Shown here piece after piece: positions 1-9,007 of a DNA stretch of 64,000 bases. The stretch comes from JAZKJD01 sp040384585 (GTDB lineage Bacteria; Pseudomonadota; Gammaproteobacteria; Diplorickettsiales; Diplorickettsiaceae). The stretch is from assembly GCA_040384585.1 (NCBI GenBank), contig JAZKJD010000002.1:62001-126000 (forward strand), read 5' to 3'. Under the pieces are notes generated by a model. It made no database searches, had not been told where the DNA came from, and was given only the letters and a program-made list of their open reading frames with translations. Both the position numbers and the translations under genes were made by a program. The stretch's first letter is position 1; every line of letters starts with the position of its first letter.

Positions 1-1
1 C

Positions 2-223
2 TTAAAAGGATTACGTAAGCGTTTGGATCCTGCCTATTATAATGGCGCAAGCTTAGTGGGATTGAAAGGGATTGTGGTTAAAAGTCATGGTAGTGCTAAC
101 GTGTTAGCCTTTTATAATGCCATTAATGAAGCGGTCTTAGAAGTCAAAAAAAATATTCCAGAACGTATTCAAGAGCAGGTTACCGGTTTATTAAAGGGAT
201 CGGATAGAGATAGACCCTTATGA
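2..223 (+). CDS. plsX: Phosphate acyltransferase PlsX, C-terminal part (partial)
   Basis: The reading frame is open from the window edge and ends at a TGA at 221-223. The visible 73 residues contain the typical PlsX ending: LDPAYYNGASLVGLKGIVVK, then SHG and an AFYNAINEA stretch. PlsX makes acyl-phosphate from acyl-ACP for phospholipid synthesis and is normally the gene before fabH. The stop overlaps the fabH start (ATGA), implying translational coupling. The N-terminal part lies outside the window. Confidence 0.9.
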   Translation, partial: LKGLRKRLDPAYYNGASLVGLKGIVVKSHGSANVLAFYNAINEAVLEVKKNIPERIQEQVTGLLKGSDRDRPL

Positions 224-1167
224 ACTATTCACAGATCGCGGGTACGGGTTCTTATCTACCTGAAAAGGTTTTAAGCAATGCTGAATTAGAAAAAAAAGTA
301 GATACGTCAGATGAATGGATAGTTTCACGTACGGGTATTCGCGAACGGCATATTGTAGGTCCAGAGGATAGTACCTCAACAATGGCGATAGCCGCCGCAA
401 AAAAAGCCTTGCAAGCGGCTTCATGTAAAGCCACAGCATTAGGATTAATCATTGTTGCTACGAGTACCCCCGATAAGTTTTTTCCGAGTACAGCTTGTTT
501 AGTACAAGCTGGCTTAGGGGTTGATGGCTGTCCTGCCTTTGATACCGTAGCCGCTTGTGCGGGTTTTAATTATGCCTTAAGTATTGCCGATCAATTTATA
601 CGTAATGGACAAGTGACTACGGCACTAGTGATTGGCAGTGAAAGTATGTCGACTATTATTAATTGGGAAGATAGGACAACCTGTATCTTATTTGGTGATG
701 GTGCAGGTGCCGTTGTTCTAAAAGCGGGTGATACACCCGGTATTATTTCTACCCATCTCCATGCGGCCGGATCTTATAAAGACCTTCTGTATTTAGGTAC
801 AGGTTTACGCGAAGAAAATGCACATTTGGTGATGAAGGGACATGAGATTTTTAAAATTGCTGTTAATAAATTAAGTGATGTATTAGAAGAAACCTTAAAG
901 TCAAATCAAATAGAAGCGAAACAGATAGATTGGTTGATTCCTCATCAAGCAAATTTACGTATTATTAAAGCAATGGCTAGAAAATTAGGTATGGATATGA
1001 AAAAAGTCGTCGTGACTGTGGATACGCAGGGGAATACCTCAGCCGCTTCTATTCCTTTAGCATTAGATACAGCCGTGCGTGATGGTCGATTACAACGAGG
1101 GCAATTATTATTGATGGAAAGTTTTGGAGCAGGGCTGGCCTGGGGATCGGCTCTAATACGCTACTAA
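220..1167 (+). CDS. fabH: Beta-ketoacyl-ACP synthase III
   Basis: FabH condenses acetyl-CoA with malonyl-ACP to start fatty-acid synthesis. The 315-residue protein is of normal family length. The catalytic triad is visible: Cys113 in AACAGF, His242 in IPHQAN and Asn272 in GNTSAAS. The ATG overlaps the plsX stop by four bases, and fabD follows after 18 bases. The gene sits in the conserved plsX-fabH-fabD-fabG-acpP-fabF order, so co-transcription is likely. Confidence 0.97.
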   Translation: MNYSQIAGTGSYLPEKVLSNAELEKKVDTSDEWIVSRTGIRERHIVGPEDSTSTMAIAAAKKALQAASCKATALGLIIVATSTPDKFFPSTACLVQAGLGVDGCPAFDTVAACAGFNYALSIADQFIRNGQVTTALVIGSESMSTIINWEDRTTCILFGDGAGAVVLKAGDTPGIISTHLHAAGSYKDLLYLGTGLREENAHLVMKGHEIFKIAVNKLSDVLEETLKSNQIEAKQIDWLIPHQANLRIIKAMARKLGMDMKKVVVTVDTQGNTSAASIPLALDTAVRDGRLQRGQLLLMESFGAGLAWGSALIRY

Positions 1168-1185
1168 TTTTAATAACGAGCGCCT

Positions 1186-2115
1186 ATGTTTAAAAAAATT
1201 GCTTTTATTTTTCCCGGTCAAGGATCACAAGCTGTCGGCATGTTATCTGCGCTTGCTTCACATTATCCGTTAATTCAAGCAACCTTTGCAGAAGCTTCTG
1301 AGGCCTTACAGTTTGATTTATGGAAATTAAGCCAGGAAGGTCCAGTAGAACTCCTCAACCAAACCCAACAGTCACAACCGGCCTTACTTGCTGCGAGTGT
1401 TGCACTATGGCGACTTTGGCAGCAAGAAGCTGGCGATTGTCCGTTGTTGATGGCAGGACACAGTTTAGGAGAATATTCCGCACTGGTTTGTGCAAAATCC
1501 ATTGATTTTCCCGTTGCCATTCGTTTGGTAGCCGAACGAGGACGACTCATGCAAGAAGCCGTTCCTGAAGGGGTAGGTGCCATGGCGGCCATCGTTGGAT
1601 TAGACAATACTAAACTACAAGAACTATGTCATTTACTGGCGCAAGGCCAAGTATTATCACCCGCTAACTATAACTCAATAGGGCAAACCGTCGTAGCCGG
1701 TAACAGTGAAGCGGTTGATAGACTGGTTGACCAAGCAAAACAAGCCGGTGCTAAATTGGCAAAGCGCATCCCTGTTAGCGTTCCTTCACATTGTGCATTA
1801 ATGAAACCCGCTGCAGAACATTTAGCAGCGTATTTACACACGATTTCTTTTTCGCCTCCACAATTTCCTATTATAAATAATGTTGATGTAAAAGTAGAAG
1901 AAAAACCAGAAGCGATTAAAAGCGCTTTAGTACGGCAGCTGTTTAGCCCGGTACGTTGGGTAGAAATTATTCAATGCTTGCAACAAAAGCAGCTTGAACT
2001 CTTGGTAGAATGTGGAGCAGGAAAAGTATTGGCGGGTTTAAATAAGCGCATAAGCTCTATCCCTACCTTATCCATTCAGGATCCAGAGATACTGCGACGT
2101 GCTTTAACTAATTAG
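1186..2115 (+). CDS. fabD: Malonyl-CoA:ACP transacylase
   Basis: FabD transfers malonyl from CoA to the acyl carrier protein, supplying the extender unit. The 309-residue protein has the IFPGQGSQ start motif, the nucleophile elbow GHSLGEYSAL with Ser93, Arg118 in the AERGR stretch and the catalytic His202 in PSHCALM. It is full length and lies between fabH and fabG. Nothing unusual is seen. Confidence 0.97.
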   Translation: MFKKIAFIFPGQGSQAVGMLSALASHYPLIQATFAEASEALQFDLWKLSQEGPVELLNQTQQSQPALLAASVALWRLWQQEAGDCPLLMAGHSLGEYSALVCAKSIDFPVAIRLVAERGRLMQEAVPEGVGAMAAIVGLDNTKLQELCHLLAQGQVLSPANYNSIGQTVVAGNSEAVDRLVDQAKQAGAKLAKRIPVSVPSHCALMKPAAEHLAAYLHTISFSPPQFPIINNVDVKVEEKPEAIKSALVRQLFSPVRWVEIIQCLQQKQLELLVECGAGKVLAGLNKRISSIPTLSIQDPEILRRALTN

Positions 2116-2142
2116 GGTGTTGACAATACCCTAAGGATTTTT

Positions 2143-2886
2143 ATGTTATTACTTAAAGATAAAGTGGCCTTAGTCACTGGTGCTAATCGAGGCATTGGTA
2201 AAACTATCGCCTGTTGCCTTGCACAACAAGGCGCTAAGGTTGCAGGTACAGCAACGACAGCTGAGGGTGCTGAAAGCATTTCAAATCAGTTTGAAGAAAA
2301 CAACGTAAAAGGACAGGGTTTTGTATTAAATATTACAGACTTGCGCTCCATAGAGAATTTATTAAAAGAACTAAAAGATTTTGGGCACGCTGAAATATTA
2401 GTTAATAATGCAGGTATTACACGTGATAATCTTTTATTACGTATGAAAGATAATGAATGGAATGCCGTTATTGAAACTAATTTAAATTCAGTTTTTCATT
2501 TAACACAACACTGTTTAAAATACATGCTCAAAGCACATTTTGGTCGTATTATTACGATTTCATCCGTCGTCGCTACGACAGGAAATCCAGGGCAAGCGAA
2601 TTATGCAGCGGCCAAAGCAGGAATTATTGGATTTACAAAAGCATTAGCACAAGAAGTCGCTAGTCGTAATATTACGGTCAATGTTGTGTCGCCGGGGTTT
2701 ATTCAAACCGATATGACAGAAAAATTAAGTGATGTGCAAAAAAAGACGCTACTGGAAAAAATCCCTGCTAGGCATTTAGGAAGACCCATCGATGTTGCAC
2801 ACGCCTGTGTTTTTTTAGCCTCATCCTGGGCAGATTATATAACCGGCCAAACATTACATGTCAATGGCGGAATGGTCATGATTTAA
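2143..2886 (+). CDS. fabG: 3-oxoacyl-ACP reductase
   Basis: FabG is an NADPH-dependent short-chain dehydrogenase that reduces 3-oxoacyl-ACP. The Rossmann motif TGANRGIG lies at residues 12-19 and NNAG near 88-91. The catalytic residues are Ser141, Tyr154 and Lys158 (ANYAAAK). At 247 residues it has the usual length. It is followed by a palindromic element (2905-3037) that separates it from acpP, so acpP may depend on its own promoter. Confidence 0.97.
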   Translation: MLLLKDKVALVTGANRGIGKTIACCLAQQGAKVAGTATTAEGAESISNQFEENNVKGQGFVLNITDLRSIENLLKELKDFGHAEILVNNAGITRDNLLLRMKDNEWNAVIETNLNSVFHLTQHCLKYMLKAHFGRIITISSVVATTGNPGQANYAAAKAGIIGFTKALAQEVASRNITVNVVSPGFIQTDMTEKLSDVQKKTLLEKIPARHLGRPIDVAHACVFLASSWADYITGQTLHVNGGMVMI

Positions 2887-2904
2887 GGGTCGAATGAATA
2901 TTTT

Positions 2905-3037
2905 CTGTGCACAGGACAAAAAATAGGTGAGGCGGGTCCCGCCACTGGATGCGCTTTTTTTTTGCCAGCTTACGCCACAAAAAAGAAGCTAGCATCCGTG
3001 TCACCCACCTCTTTTTAAATTTTTGTCCTGTGCAGAG
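2905..3037. mobile_element. Family A palindromic MITE-like element, copy 1, with 9-bp target duplication
   Basis: A 133-bp element between fabG and acpP. Its ends are inverted repeats: CTGTGCACAGGACAAAAA on the left, and CTCTGCACAGGACAAAAA as the reverse complement of the right end. The flanks at 2896-2904 and 3038-3046 are the identical 9-mer GAATATTTT, which indicates insertion by transposition. The interior folds back around a GCCAGCTTACGCC-type core that is shared with the other family A copies. No coding capacity is seen. Confidence 0.85.
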
Positions 3038-3058
3038 GAATATTTTAAGTAAAGTGGC

Positions 3059-3086
3059 TTGCGTTCATACAAGAATTGAATAAACT
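3059..3086 (+). promoter_or_regulatory. Possible sigma-70 promoter for acpP
   Basis: TTGCGT at 3059-3064 and TAAACT at 3081-3086 are separated by 16 bases, about 37 bases before the acpP GTG. It lies just downstream of the family A insertion. A separate acpP promoter would make sense because ACP is needed in excess. The match is moderate and was judged by eye only. Confidence 0.4.
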
Positions 3087-3123
3087 AAGCGGCAGGTTTG
3101 TTATTAACATAGAGGAGATCGGA

Positions 3124-3369
3124 GTGAGTACAATCGAAGAGCGAGTGAGAAAGGTCGTCGTCGAACAACTTGATATAAAACCAGAAGAAGCAACCATGGA
3201 AGCCTCTTTTGTCGATGATTTAGGTGCTGATTCTTTAGATACGGTGGAGCTTGTGATGGCATTAGAGGAAGAATTTGAGACAGAAATTCCCGATGACGAA
3301 GCTGAAAAGATCCGCACGATTCAACAAGCCGTTGATTATATTAAAAAGCATCAAGCGGAATCGGCATAA
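3124..3369 (+). CDS. acpP: Acyl carrier protein
   Basis: ACP carries growing acyl chains on 4'-phosphopantetheine attached to Ser37 in the GADSLDTVE motif. The protein is small and acidic (81 residues), normal for the family. I chose the GTG at 3124 because it follows a strong ribosome-binding site (GAGGAGATCGGA), and the protein from there begins VSTIEERV as expected for AcpP. The frame extends upstream to 3076, but that extension has no family similarity. fabF follows after 49 bases. Confidence 0.96.
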   Translation: MSTIEERVRKVVVEQLDIKPEEATMEASFVDDLGADSLDTVELVMALEEEFETEIPDDEAEKIRTIQQAVDYIKKHQAESA

Positions 3370-3418
3370 AGATTTTGTGTCAATAAGTTTTGCAACACTG
3401 AAAGGGGGGAAGCGGATA

Positions 3419-4690
3419 GTGAAAAAGAAACGACGTATTGTAGTAACCGGCCTCGGTATGGTGACCCCTTTGGGCCTTAATACCAAAGCGACTTGGGACG
3501 CTATTCTTATTGGTAAAAGTGGCATAACGCCTATTGATTTTTCTTCTGACAAGTCGTTCTTTACATCGTTTGACTCTAATAGCTTTCCTTGTCAGTTTTC
3601 TGCCAGTGTCAAGGATTTTGATGGGGAGACTTACCTACCTAAGAAAGATTTAAAAAAAATGGATTTATTTATTCAATATGGTTTGGCGGCTGCCATTGAA
3701 GCGATTGCTGATTCAAAACTGGAAATAAGCGAAAAAAATTCAGACCGGATTGGGGTTGCTGTGGGTTCTGGAATTGGCGGACTGCCTTTTATTGAAGAAA
3801 ATCATACTAAGCTAGAAAAGGGAGGCCCTCATAAGATATCCCCTTTCTTTATACCGGGGGCTATTACCAATATGCTAGCTGGACAAATTTCCATTCGCCA
3901 TGGGATAAAAGGGCCTAATATTGCTGTTGTGACTGCTTGTACGACCGGAACACACAATATTGGTTTAGGTGCACGTACCATTCTTTATGGTGACGCGGAT
4001 GTCATGATAGTCGGTGGATCAGAAATGGCTACCACACCGTTGGGTTTAGGTGGATTTTCAGCTTGTCGCGCCTTGTCGACGCGCAATCAAGACCCCCAGG
4101 CAGCCAGCCGACCCTGGGATAAAGGAAGAGATGGCTTTGTATTAGGTGATGGTGCGGGTATTTTAGTATTAGAAGAATATGAACGTGCCAAACAGCGTAA
4201 TGCGCCGATTTATGCTGAACTCATAGGATTTGGTATGAGTGCAGACGCTTACCATATCACCAGCCCAGAACCTGAAGGGAAGGGCGCGATGACCGCTATG
4301 TTAAATACCTTGCATGATGCCAATATAGCGCCAGAAAAGGTGTCTTATATCAACGCACATGCAACCTCTACCATTTTAGGAGATGAATTGGAAGTCATGG
4401 CTATCCGTAGAGCCTTTGGAGAACATACCAAAAAATTAGCGATCAGCTCCACTAAATCCATGACCGGTCATTTGTTAGGGGCCGCCGGTGCGGTAGAAGC
4501 GATCTTTACTATTTTAGCATTGCGTGATCAAAAAGCGCCACCGACTATCAATTTAGATAATCCAGATGATGCCTTCCATAACCTTAACCTCGTCCCGAAT
4601 AAATATCAAGAATTAAAAATGGATTATGCCTTATCTAACTCTTTTGGATTCGGCGGAACCAATGCGTCGTTGCTTTTTTCGCGTTTGTAA
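3419..4690 (+). CDS. fabF: Beta-ketoacyl-ACP synthase II
   Basis: FabF elongates acyl-ACP chains by decarboxylative condensation. From the GTG at 3419 (preceded by AAAGGGGGGAAG) the protein has 423 residues, close to the usual 412-415. The active site is Cys174 (VTACTTGT), His314 (INAHATST) and His351 (MTGHLLGAAG). The frame is open further upstream into acpP, but the VKKKRRIVVTGLGMVTPLG start matches the family. mltG follows directly. Confidence 0.96.
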   Translation: MKKKRRIVVTGLGMVTPLGLNTKATWDAILIGKSGITPIDFSSDKSFFTSFDSNSFPCQFSASVKDFDGETYLPKKDLKKMDLFIQYGLAAAIEAIADSKLEISEKNSDRIGVAVGSGIGGLPFIEENHTKLEKGGPHKISPFFIPGAITNMLAGQISIRHGIKGPNIAVVTACTTGTHNIGLGARTILYGDADVMIVGGSEMATTPLGLGGFSACRALSTRNQDPQAASRPWDKGRDGFVLGDGAGILVLEEYERAKQRNAPIYAELIGFGMSADAYHITSPEPEGKGAMTAMLNTLHDANIAPEKVSYINAHATSTILGDELEVMAIRRAFGEHTKKLAISSTKSMTGHLLGAAGAVEAIFTILALRDQKAPPTINLDNPDDAFHNLNLVPNKYQELKMDYALSNSFGFGGTNASLLFSRL

Positions 4691-4693
4691 GGC

Positions 4694-5785
4694 ATGTCTA
4701 AACGATTGACAGTTTTTGCAATCATTGTTCTTATCCTCTCTATTTTTTTTACCTTTGCAATTCAATACAACCGATTTTTAATAGCGCCATTATCAAAAAC
4801 TGAAACGATACATTATATCTTTGAACCGGGTTCATCGGTACATCGCTTAGTAGACGATTTACAGGCACGAGGTTTTATTACGCATCCCGATTTCTTTTTT
4901 TTTCTCGCCTATTGGAAAGGTGCTACCAATAAATTAAAAACAGGTGAATATTTGTTTGCACCTGGTACGACTCCGAATCAATTACTCGATCAAATGTTAG
5001 AAGGGAATGTTATTTTACATCGATTTACGATTGTGGAAGGCTGGACCTTCCAACAGTTAATGACCGCATTAAATGCATTAGCTTACGTCAAGCACCGACT
5101 CAATCAGGTATCTCCAGAGCAAGTACTGACTAATCTGGGATTACCTCAGCAGAATCCTGAAGGTTTATTTTTCCCAGCAACCTACGATTTTAGTCTAGGG
5201 ACCAAAGATACCGATTTATTGAAATGGTCTTATCAACTTTTAGAAAAAAAATTAAATCAAGAATGGCGTGAACGAGCTCGAGGTTTACCTTATAAAACAC
5301 CTTATGAAGCATTAATTGCGGCCTCTTTAGTCGAAAGAGAAACGGCACTGCCTAAAGAAAAGGCTATGATTGCTGGCGTTATTACCAGACGTTTAGAAAA
5401 AGGGATTCCATTACAGATTGATGCGAGTATTATTTATGGTTTAGGAGCAGCCTATACTGGAAAATTAACCATGGATGATTTACGAAAAGATACGCCTTAT
5501 AATACGTATACGCGTCGTGGATTACCGCCAACGCCGATTGCCATTCCTAGTTTGATTTCCATCGATGCCATTCTGCATCCGGATCATAGCAAAAACCTTT
5601 ATTTTGTTGCTAAAGGAGATGGTTCACATCAATTCTCAAGTAATCTAGCGCAACACAATATGGCAGTACGCATTTACCAAGTCGATAAACATTATCCTAA
5701 CGTAGGAAAAAAAAGCAGGTGCTCCTCTCTATGGTATATAAGCAAGACAATGCAATCTCTTTTTTGTCGCGTACATGAAAAATAG
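4694..5785 (+). CDS. mltG: Endolytic murein transglycosylase MltG (YceG-like)
   Basis: MltG cleaves nascent peptidoglycan glycan strands at the inner membrane. A single N-terminal membrane segment spans about residues 6-25, followed by a periplasmic LysM-like region and the YceG catalytic domain. The catalytic glutamate lies in the SLVERE motif (Glu214/216). It begins four bases after fabF and overlaps the tmk start by 11 bases. The last ~25 residues (after VGKKSR, with two Cys) look unlike a conserved tail and may be extra sequence gained by read-through into tmk. Confidence 0.92.
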   Translation: MSKRLTVFAIIVLILSIFFTFAIQYNRFLIAPLSKTETIHYIFEPGSSVHRLVDDLQARGFITHPDFFFFLAYWKGATNKLKTGEYLFAPGTTPNQLLDQMLEGNVILHRFTIVEGWTFQQLMTALNALAYVKHRLNQVSPEQVLTNLGLPQQNPEGLFFPATYDFSLGTKDTDLLKWSYQLLEKKLNQEWRERARGLPYKTPYEALIAASLVERETALPKEKAMIAGVITRRLEKGIPLQIDASIIYGLGAAYTGKLTMDDLRKDTPYNTYTRRGLPPTPIAIPSLISIDAILHPDHSKNLYFVAKGDGSHQFSSNLAQHNMAVRIYQVDKHYPNVGKKSRCSSLWYISKTMQSLFCRVHEK

Positions 5786-6428
5786 ACTATCCGTAGGCCG
5801 CTTCATCACATTGGAAGGTATTGAAGGGGTTGGCAAATCAACACAGTTAGTTTTTGTCAGTGATTATCTGAAGGAAAAAAACATTTCGGTAACCATCACC
5901 CGTGAGCCGGGTGGAACCTTGATTTCCGAAGCCATAAGGAAGTTAGTCCTGGCGCCTTCTTCTACTAAGGAAAAGATAAGCGCAGAAACAGAATTATTAT
6001 TATTCTTTGCAGCGCGTGCGCAACATATTCATACCGTCATTAAACCGGCTTTACGACGAGGTGATTGGGTTGTTTGTGATCGTTTTACCGAGGCAAGCTA
6101 TGCTTATCAAGGAGGAGGGCGGGGCATTGATGTCGCGTTTATTCGTGATCTGCAAAAATGGATACAAAAAGATTTAACCATCGATTGTGTGCTCTTACTC
6201 GACGCACCGGTCGCGATCGCCTTAGGTCGAACGCGTCGTCGAAATCAGCTTGATCGTATCGAATCAGAGACACAAGATTTTTTTAATCGAGCACGTGCTA
6301 CCTACTTGGAACGAGCAAAACAAATGGATAATACCTACCCTATTATCGATGCCAGTCTTTCAGTGGATGAAGTACAATCACAAATTAAACAGGTACTCGA
6401 TAAACTTGTACAGGACCACTCGCGGTAG
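5775..6428 (+). CDS. tmk: Thymidylate kinase
   Basis: Phosphorylates dTMP to dTDP for DNA synthesis. The P-loop is GIEGVGKST (residues 15-23), the DR-x motif is DRFTEASYAYQGGGR, and the LID region RTRRRNQLDRIE carries arginines. At 217 residues it is of normal length. The ATG lies inside the end of mltG, and holB follows after eight bases, so the genes are probably co-translated. Confidence 0.96.
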   Translation: MKNRLSVGRFITLEGIEGVGKSTQLVFVSDYLKEKNISVTITREPGGTLISEAIRKLVLAPSSTKEKISAETELLLFFAARAQHIHTVIKPALRRGDWVVCDRFTEASYAYQGGGRGIDVAFIRDLQKWIQKDLTIDCVLLLDAPVAIALGRTRRRNQLDRIESETQDFFNRARATYLERAKQMDNTYPIIDASLSVDEVQSQIKQVLDKLVQDHSR

Positions 6429-6436
6429 GCTGCTCT

Positions 6437-7459
6437 ATGATAAATGCGCTAGCAAACAAATTACAAAGTTTCATAACGATACCCTTACCTTGGCAACAAC
6501 AGCAATGGCGACATCTCTATCGACTCCACCAATCCGGCCGTTTAGCGCATGCCTTACTCTTTACTGGACAAGCGGGTCTGGGAAAAAGCGTATTTGCAGC
6601 GAGTTTTGCTAAAACACTACACTGTAAGCAAGCCTTAGCATCAGGGACAGCTTGTCAGCACTGTCGAGATTGTCTATTAGTTACCGCCAATACACACCCC
6701 GATCTTTCTTATATCGTTCCAGAAAAAGCCAATAAAGGCATTAAAATTGAACAGATACGCGGTATTATTCAACAAATCAATCAAACGACCCCGTCAGCTT
6801 ATAAAATCCTTATTATTAATCCAGCGGACAGTCTATTAGTTTCCTCTAGCAATGCATTATTAAAAAGTTTGGAAGAACCCACGGCGCGCACCTTATTTAT
6901 TCTAATTACCGATAAACCGGGGCTATTATTACCGACGATTCGTAGCCGTTGTCAGATAATACGATTCACTTCTCCTGATAAGTCAGTCGGCAAAGCTTGG
7001 TTACGTGAACAGCTTTCTGAGAATTACGAATTGAGCGAGAACACCGCTGAAAATCTTTACAATTTAGCTCATGCAGCACCTTTACAAGCGCTAGAATATG
7101 CCAAGACAGGACAGTTGACTGTGTATCAACATTTACTAGATTCCATGCTAGCATTACTAAAAAAAGAAATTGATCCGATAACGCTAGCCGAGTGCCATTT
7201 AAAAACAGATTTGACAACCCTTTTGTATTTCCTAATGAACATAGTCAGCGCTGTCATCAAATGTCAATTGCAGATGCATGATCCGGATTCAGAGAGCGTA
7301 TCCGTCTTGCATTTATTGGCAAATAAGCTAAATCCTACTTTTTTATTTAACTATTTTGACAGATTACTCAAGCTACAACAACATATTAAGATCATCGCCT
7401 TAAACCAACAATTACTGTTAGAAGATTTATTTTGCCATTGGTCTTTACATGCTAGTTGA
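6437..7459 (+). CDS. holB: DNA polymerase III subunit delta prime
   Basis: Clamp-loader subunit related to the AAA+ family. The Walker A-type loop is TGQAGLGKS (about 43-51). A zinc module has Cys63, Cys73, Cys76 and Cys79. The segments ANKGIKIEQIR and NALLKSLEEPTARTLFILIT are classic for HolB, and IRSRCQ follows. It is 340 residues long and full length. The stop overlaps tatD by 11 bases. The pilZ-type gene often found between holB and tatD is absent. Confidence 0.95.
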   Translation: MINALANKLQSFITIPLPWQQQQWRHLYRLHQSGRLAHALLFTGQAGLGKSVFAASFAKTLHCKQALASGTACQHCRDCLLVTANTHPDLSYIVPEKANKGIKIEQIRGIIQQINQTTPSAYKILIINPADSLLVSSSNALLKSLEEPTARTLFILITDKPGLLLPTIRSRCQIIRFTSPDKSVGKAWLREQLSENYELSENTAENLYNLAHAAPLQALEYAKTGQLTVYQHLLDSMLALLKKEIDPITLAECHLKTDLTTLLYFLMNIVSAVIKCQLQMHDPDSESVSVLHLLANKLNPTFLFNYFDRLLKLQQHIKIIALNQQLLLEDLFCHWSLHAS

Positions 7460-8240
7460 TTCACACTGCCATCTCGATCGCCTAGATTTACCTTATTTTC
7501 AAAAAAATCTTGAGCAATTAGTAAACTTTGCACGCGAACAAGGTCTTATCCATTTTCTTTGCGTCTGCATTGATTTAGAACATTTTCCTGCGGTACTCGC
7601 CATTGCAGAAAAATTTTCCGATGTTTCTGCGTCCGTAGGTGTACATCCTACCGAACAAGCTGCTACAGAAGCGACACTGACAGAACTGATTACCTTAGCA
7701 AGACATCCAAAAGTGGTTGCTATCGGTGAGACGGGACTCGATTATTATCGTGAAGCTTCTAAAAAGGCAGAACAACAAGCACGATTTCGCCTACACATTC
7801 AGACAGCGATTGCCGTTAACAAACCCTTAATTGTACATACGCGTAATGCAAGAGAAGATACGCTTGCTATTTTAAAAGAAGAAGGTGCAAACAAAGTGGG
7901 CGGGGTACTGCATTGTTTTACTGAAGATCTTTCTATGGCAACGGCAGCTATCAAAGAAAATTTTTACATTTCTTTTTCAGGTATTTTAACCTTTAAAAAT
8001 GCCAAGGATCTACAATGCATCGCGCAACAACTTCCTTTAGAACGCATCCTAATTGAAACCGATTCACCTTATTTAGCACCTATGCCTTTTAGAGGTAAAT
8101 CCAATCAACCTGCTTACGTACGTTATGTGGCGGAGAAGTTGGCTGAACTTCGTCATCTATCGTTTGAAAAAATTGCTGAACAGACGACAAACAATTTTTT
8201 TACATTATTTCACAATTCGACCTTAACATTCCCTAGATAG
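7449..8240 (+). CDS. TatD family metal-dependent hydrolase (YcfH-like)
   Basis: A 263-residue TIM-barrel hydrolase. Metal ligands are visible in LVDSHCHLD (His6, His8), GETGLDYY, PLIVHTRNA, GVLHCFTE and LIETDSPYLAP. The family includes 3'-5' DNA exonucleases and D-aminoacyl-tRNA deacylase-like enzymes, so the exact substrate is uncertain. It is the last gene of the fab-mltG-tmk-holB run; the next gene starts 20 bases later without clear coupling. Confidence 0.93.
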   Translation: MLVDSHCHLDRLDLPYFQKNLEQLVNFAREQGLIHFLCVCIDLEHFPAVLAIAEKFSDVSASVGVHPTEQAATEATLTELITLARHPKVVAIGETGLDYYREASKKAEQQARFRLHIQTAIAVNKPLIVHTRNAREDTLAILKEEGANKVGGVLHCFTEDLSMATAAIKENFYISFSGILTFKNAKDLQCIAQQLPLERILIETDSPYLAPMPFRGKSNQPAYVRYVAEKLAELRHLSFEKIAEQTTNNFFTLFHNSTLTFPR

Positions 8241-8260
8241 AAATATGAAAATGCTGTAGT

Positions 8261-9007
8261 ATGATAACTATGGATACTGAAGAATTAAGTGAATTGTTCC
8301 GTAGAGCGTTGGGTTGGGATTGCGAGGTCGATTCCCTTTCCGCTGTTGATGGTAAGTATTATAAGATTACGATAAGTGAAAATGAGATTGAAAAAGTTTT
8401 CGAGGAATTTTCACAAAACTGCAAAGAACTTTTCTCTACACATGAGATTGCGGCGGTAATCGAACACAAGGAATCTATTGTAATACATATTGAAAATATT
8501 GAAAGCTTTAATTCTGAAACGCTTGAAAATAAATTAGATACTTTAGATAAAGTCATGAAATTACATGAACTGGTTAGAGAGAACCATCATGATAGTGTAG
8601 AGATATTTTTGGAAAAAGAAGGGTGGAATGTTAATGATCTTAAAACTATCGCTATCGGAGGTGAATCACTGCTAATTTCGGCGGCGCGTGTGCTAGGATA
8701 TGTTACTACTGAGACCATAGAATTACTAGTACGCATGGGAGCGAACATTAATCATCAAGATAATCACGCTGACACGGCCTGGTATATTGCTTTCAAGGCT
8801 TTCAATGAGATTAACAATCAGGTTGGCGTTGAGTTCAACCTGGTTAAACCTGATAAGCAAAAAGAGATACTTGAATTATTAAAAGGTTCTCCCGAAGCTA
8901 GTAATGATAGGGGCTTCTTTTCTCCTTCTAAGAAACACAAGAGTAAATCGCTAGACTCAAGTGAGACTCAGGAGAAGTCCCAATCGGTGAGTGCATTGAA
9001 AAATTAG
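8261..9007 (+). CDS. Hypothetical protein with ankyrin-like segment
   Basis: A 248-residue acidic, apparently soluble protein that I cannot assign. About residues 130-170 (ESLLISAARVLG, then IELLVRMGANINHQDNHADTAW) look like one to two ankyrin repeats. The tail is Ser/Lys-rich and low in complexity. There is no signal peptide. The start could be the ATG at 8261 or at 8270; neither has a strong ribosome-binding site. Its last bases overlap the folE stop on the other strand. Ankyrin proteins are common secreted effectors in intracellular Legionellales, but that role is only a guess. Confidence 0.6.
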   Translation: MITMDTEELSELFRRALGWDCEVDSLSAVDGKYYKITISENEIEKVFEEFSQNCKELFSTHEIAAVIEHKESIVIHIENIESFNSETLENKLDTLDKVMKLHELVRENHHDSVEIFLEKEGWNVNDLKTIAIGGESLLISAARVLGYVTTETIELLVRMGANINHQDNHADTAWYIAFKAFNEINNQVGVEFNLVKPDKQKEILELLKGSPEASNDRGFFSPSKKHKSKSLDSSETQEKSQSVSALKN

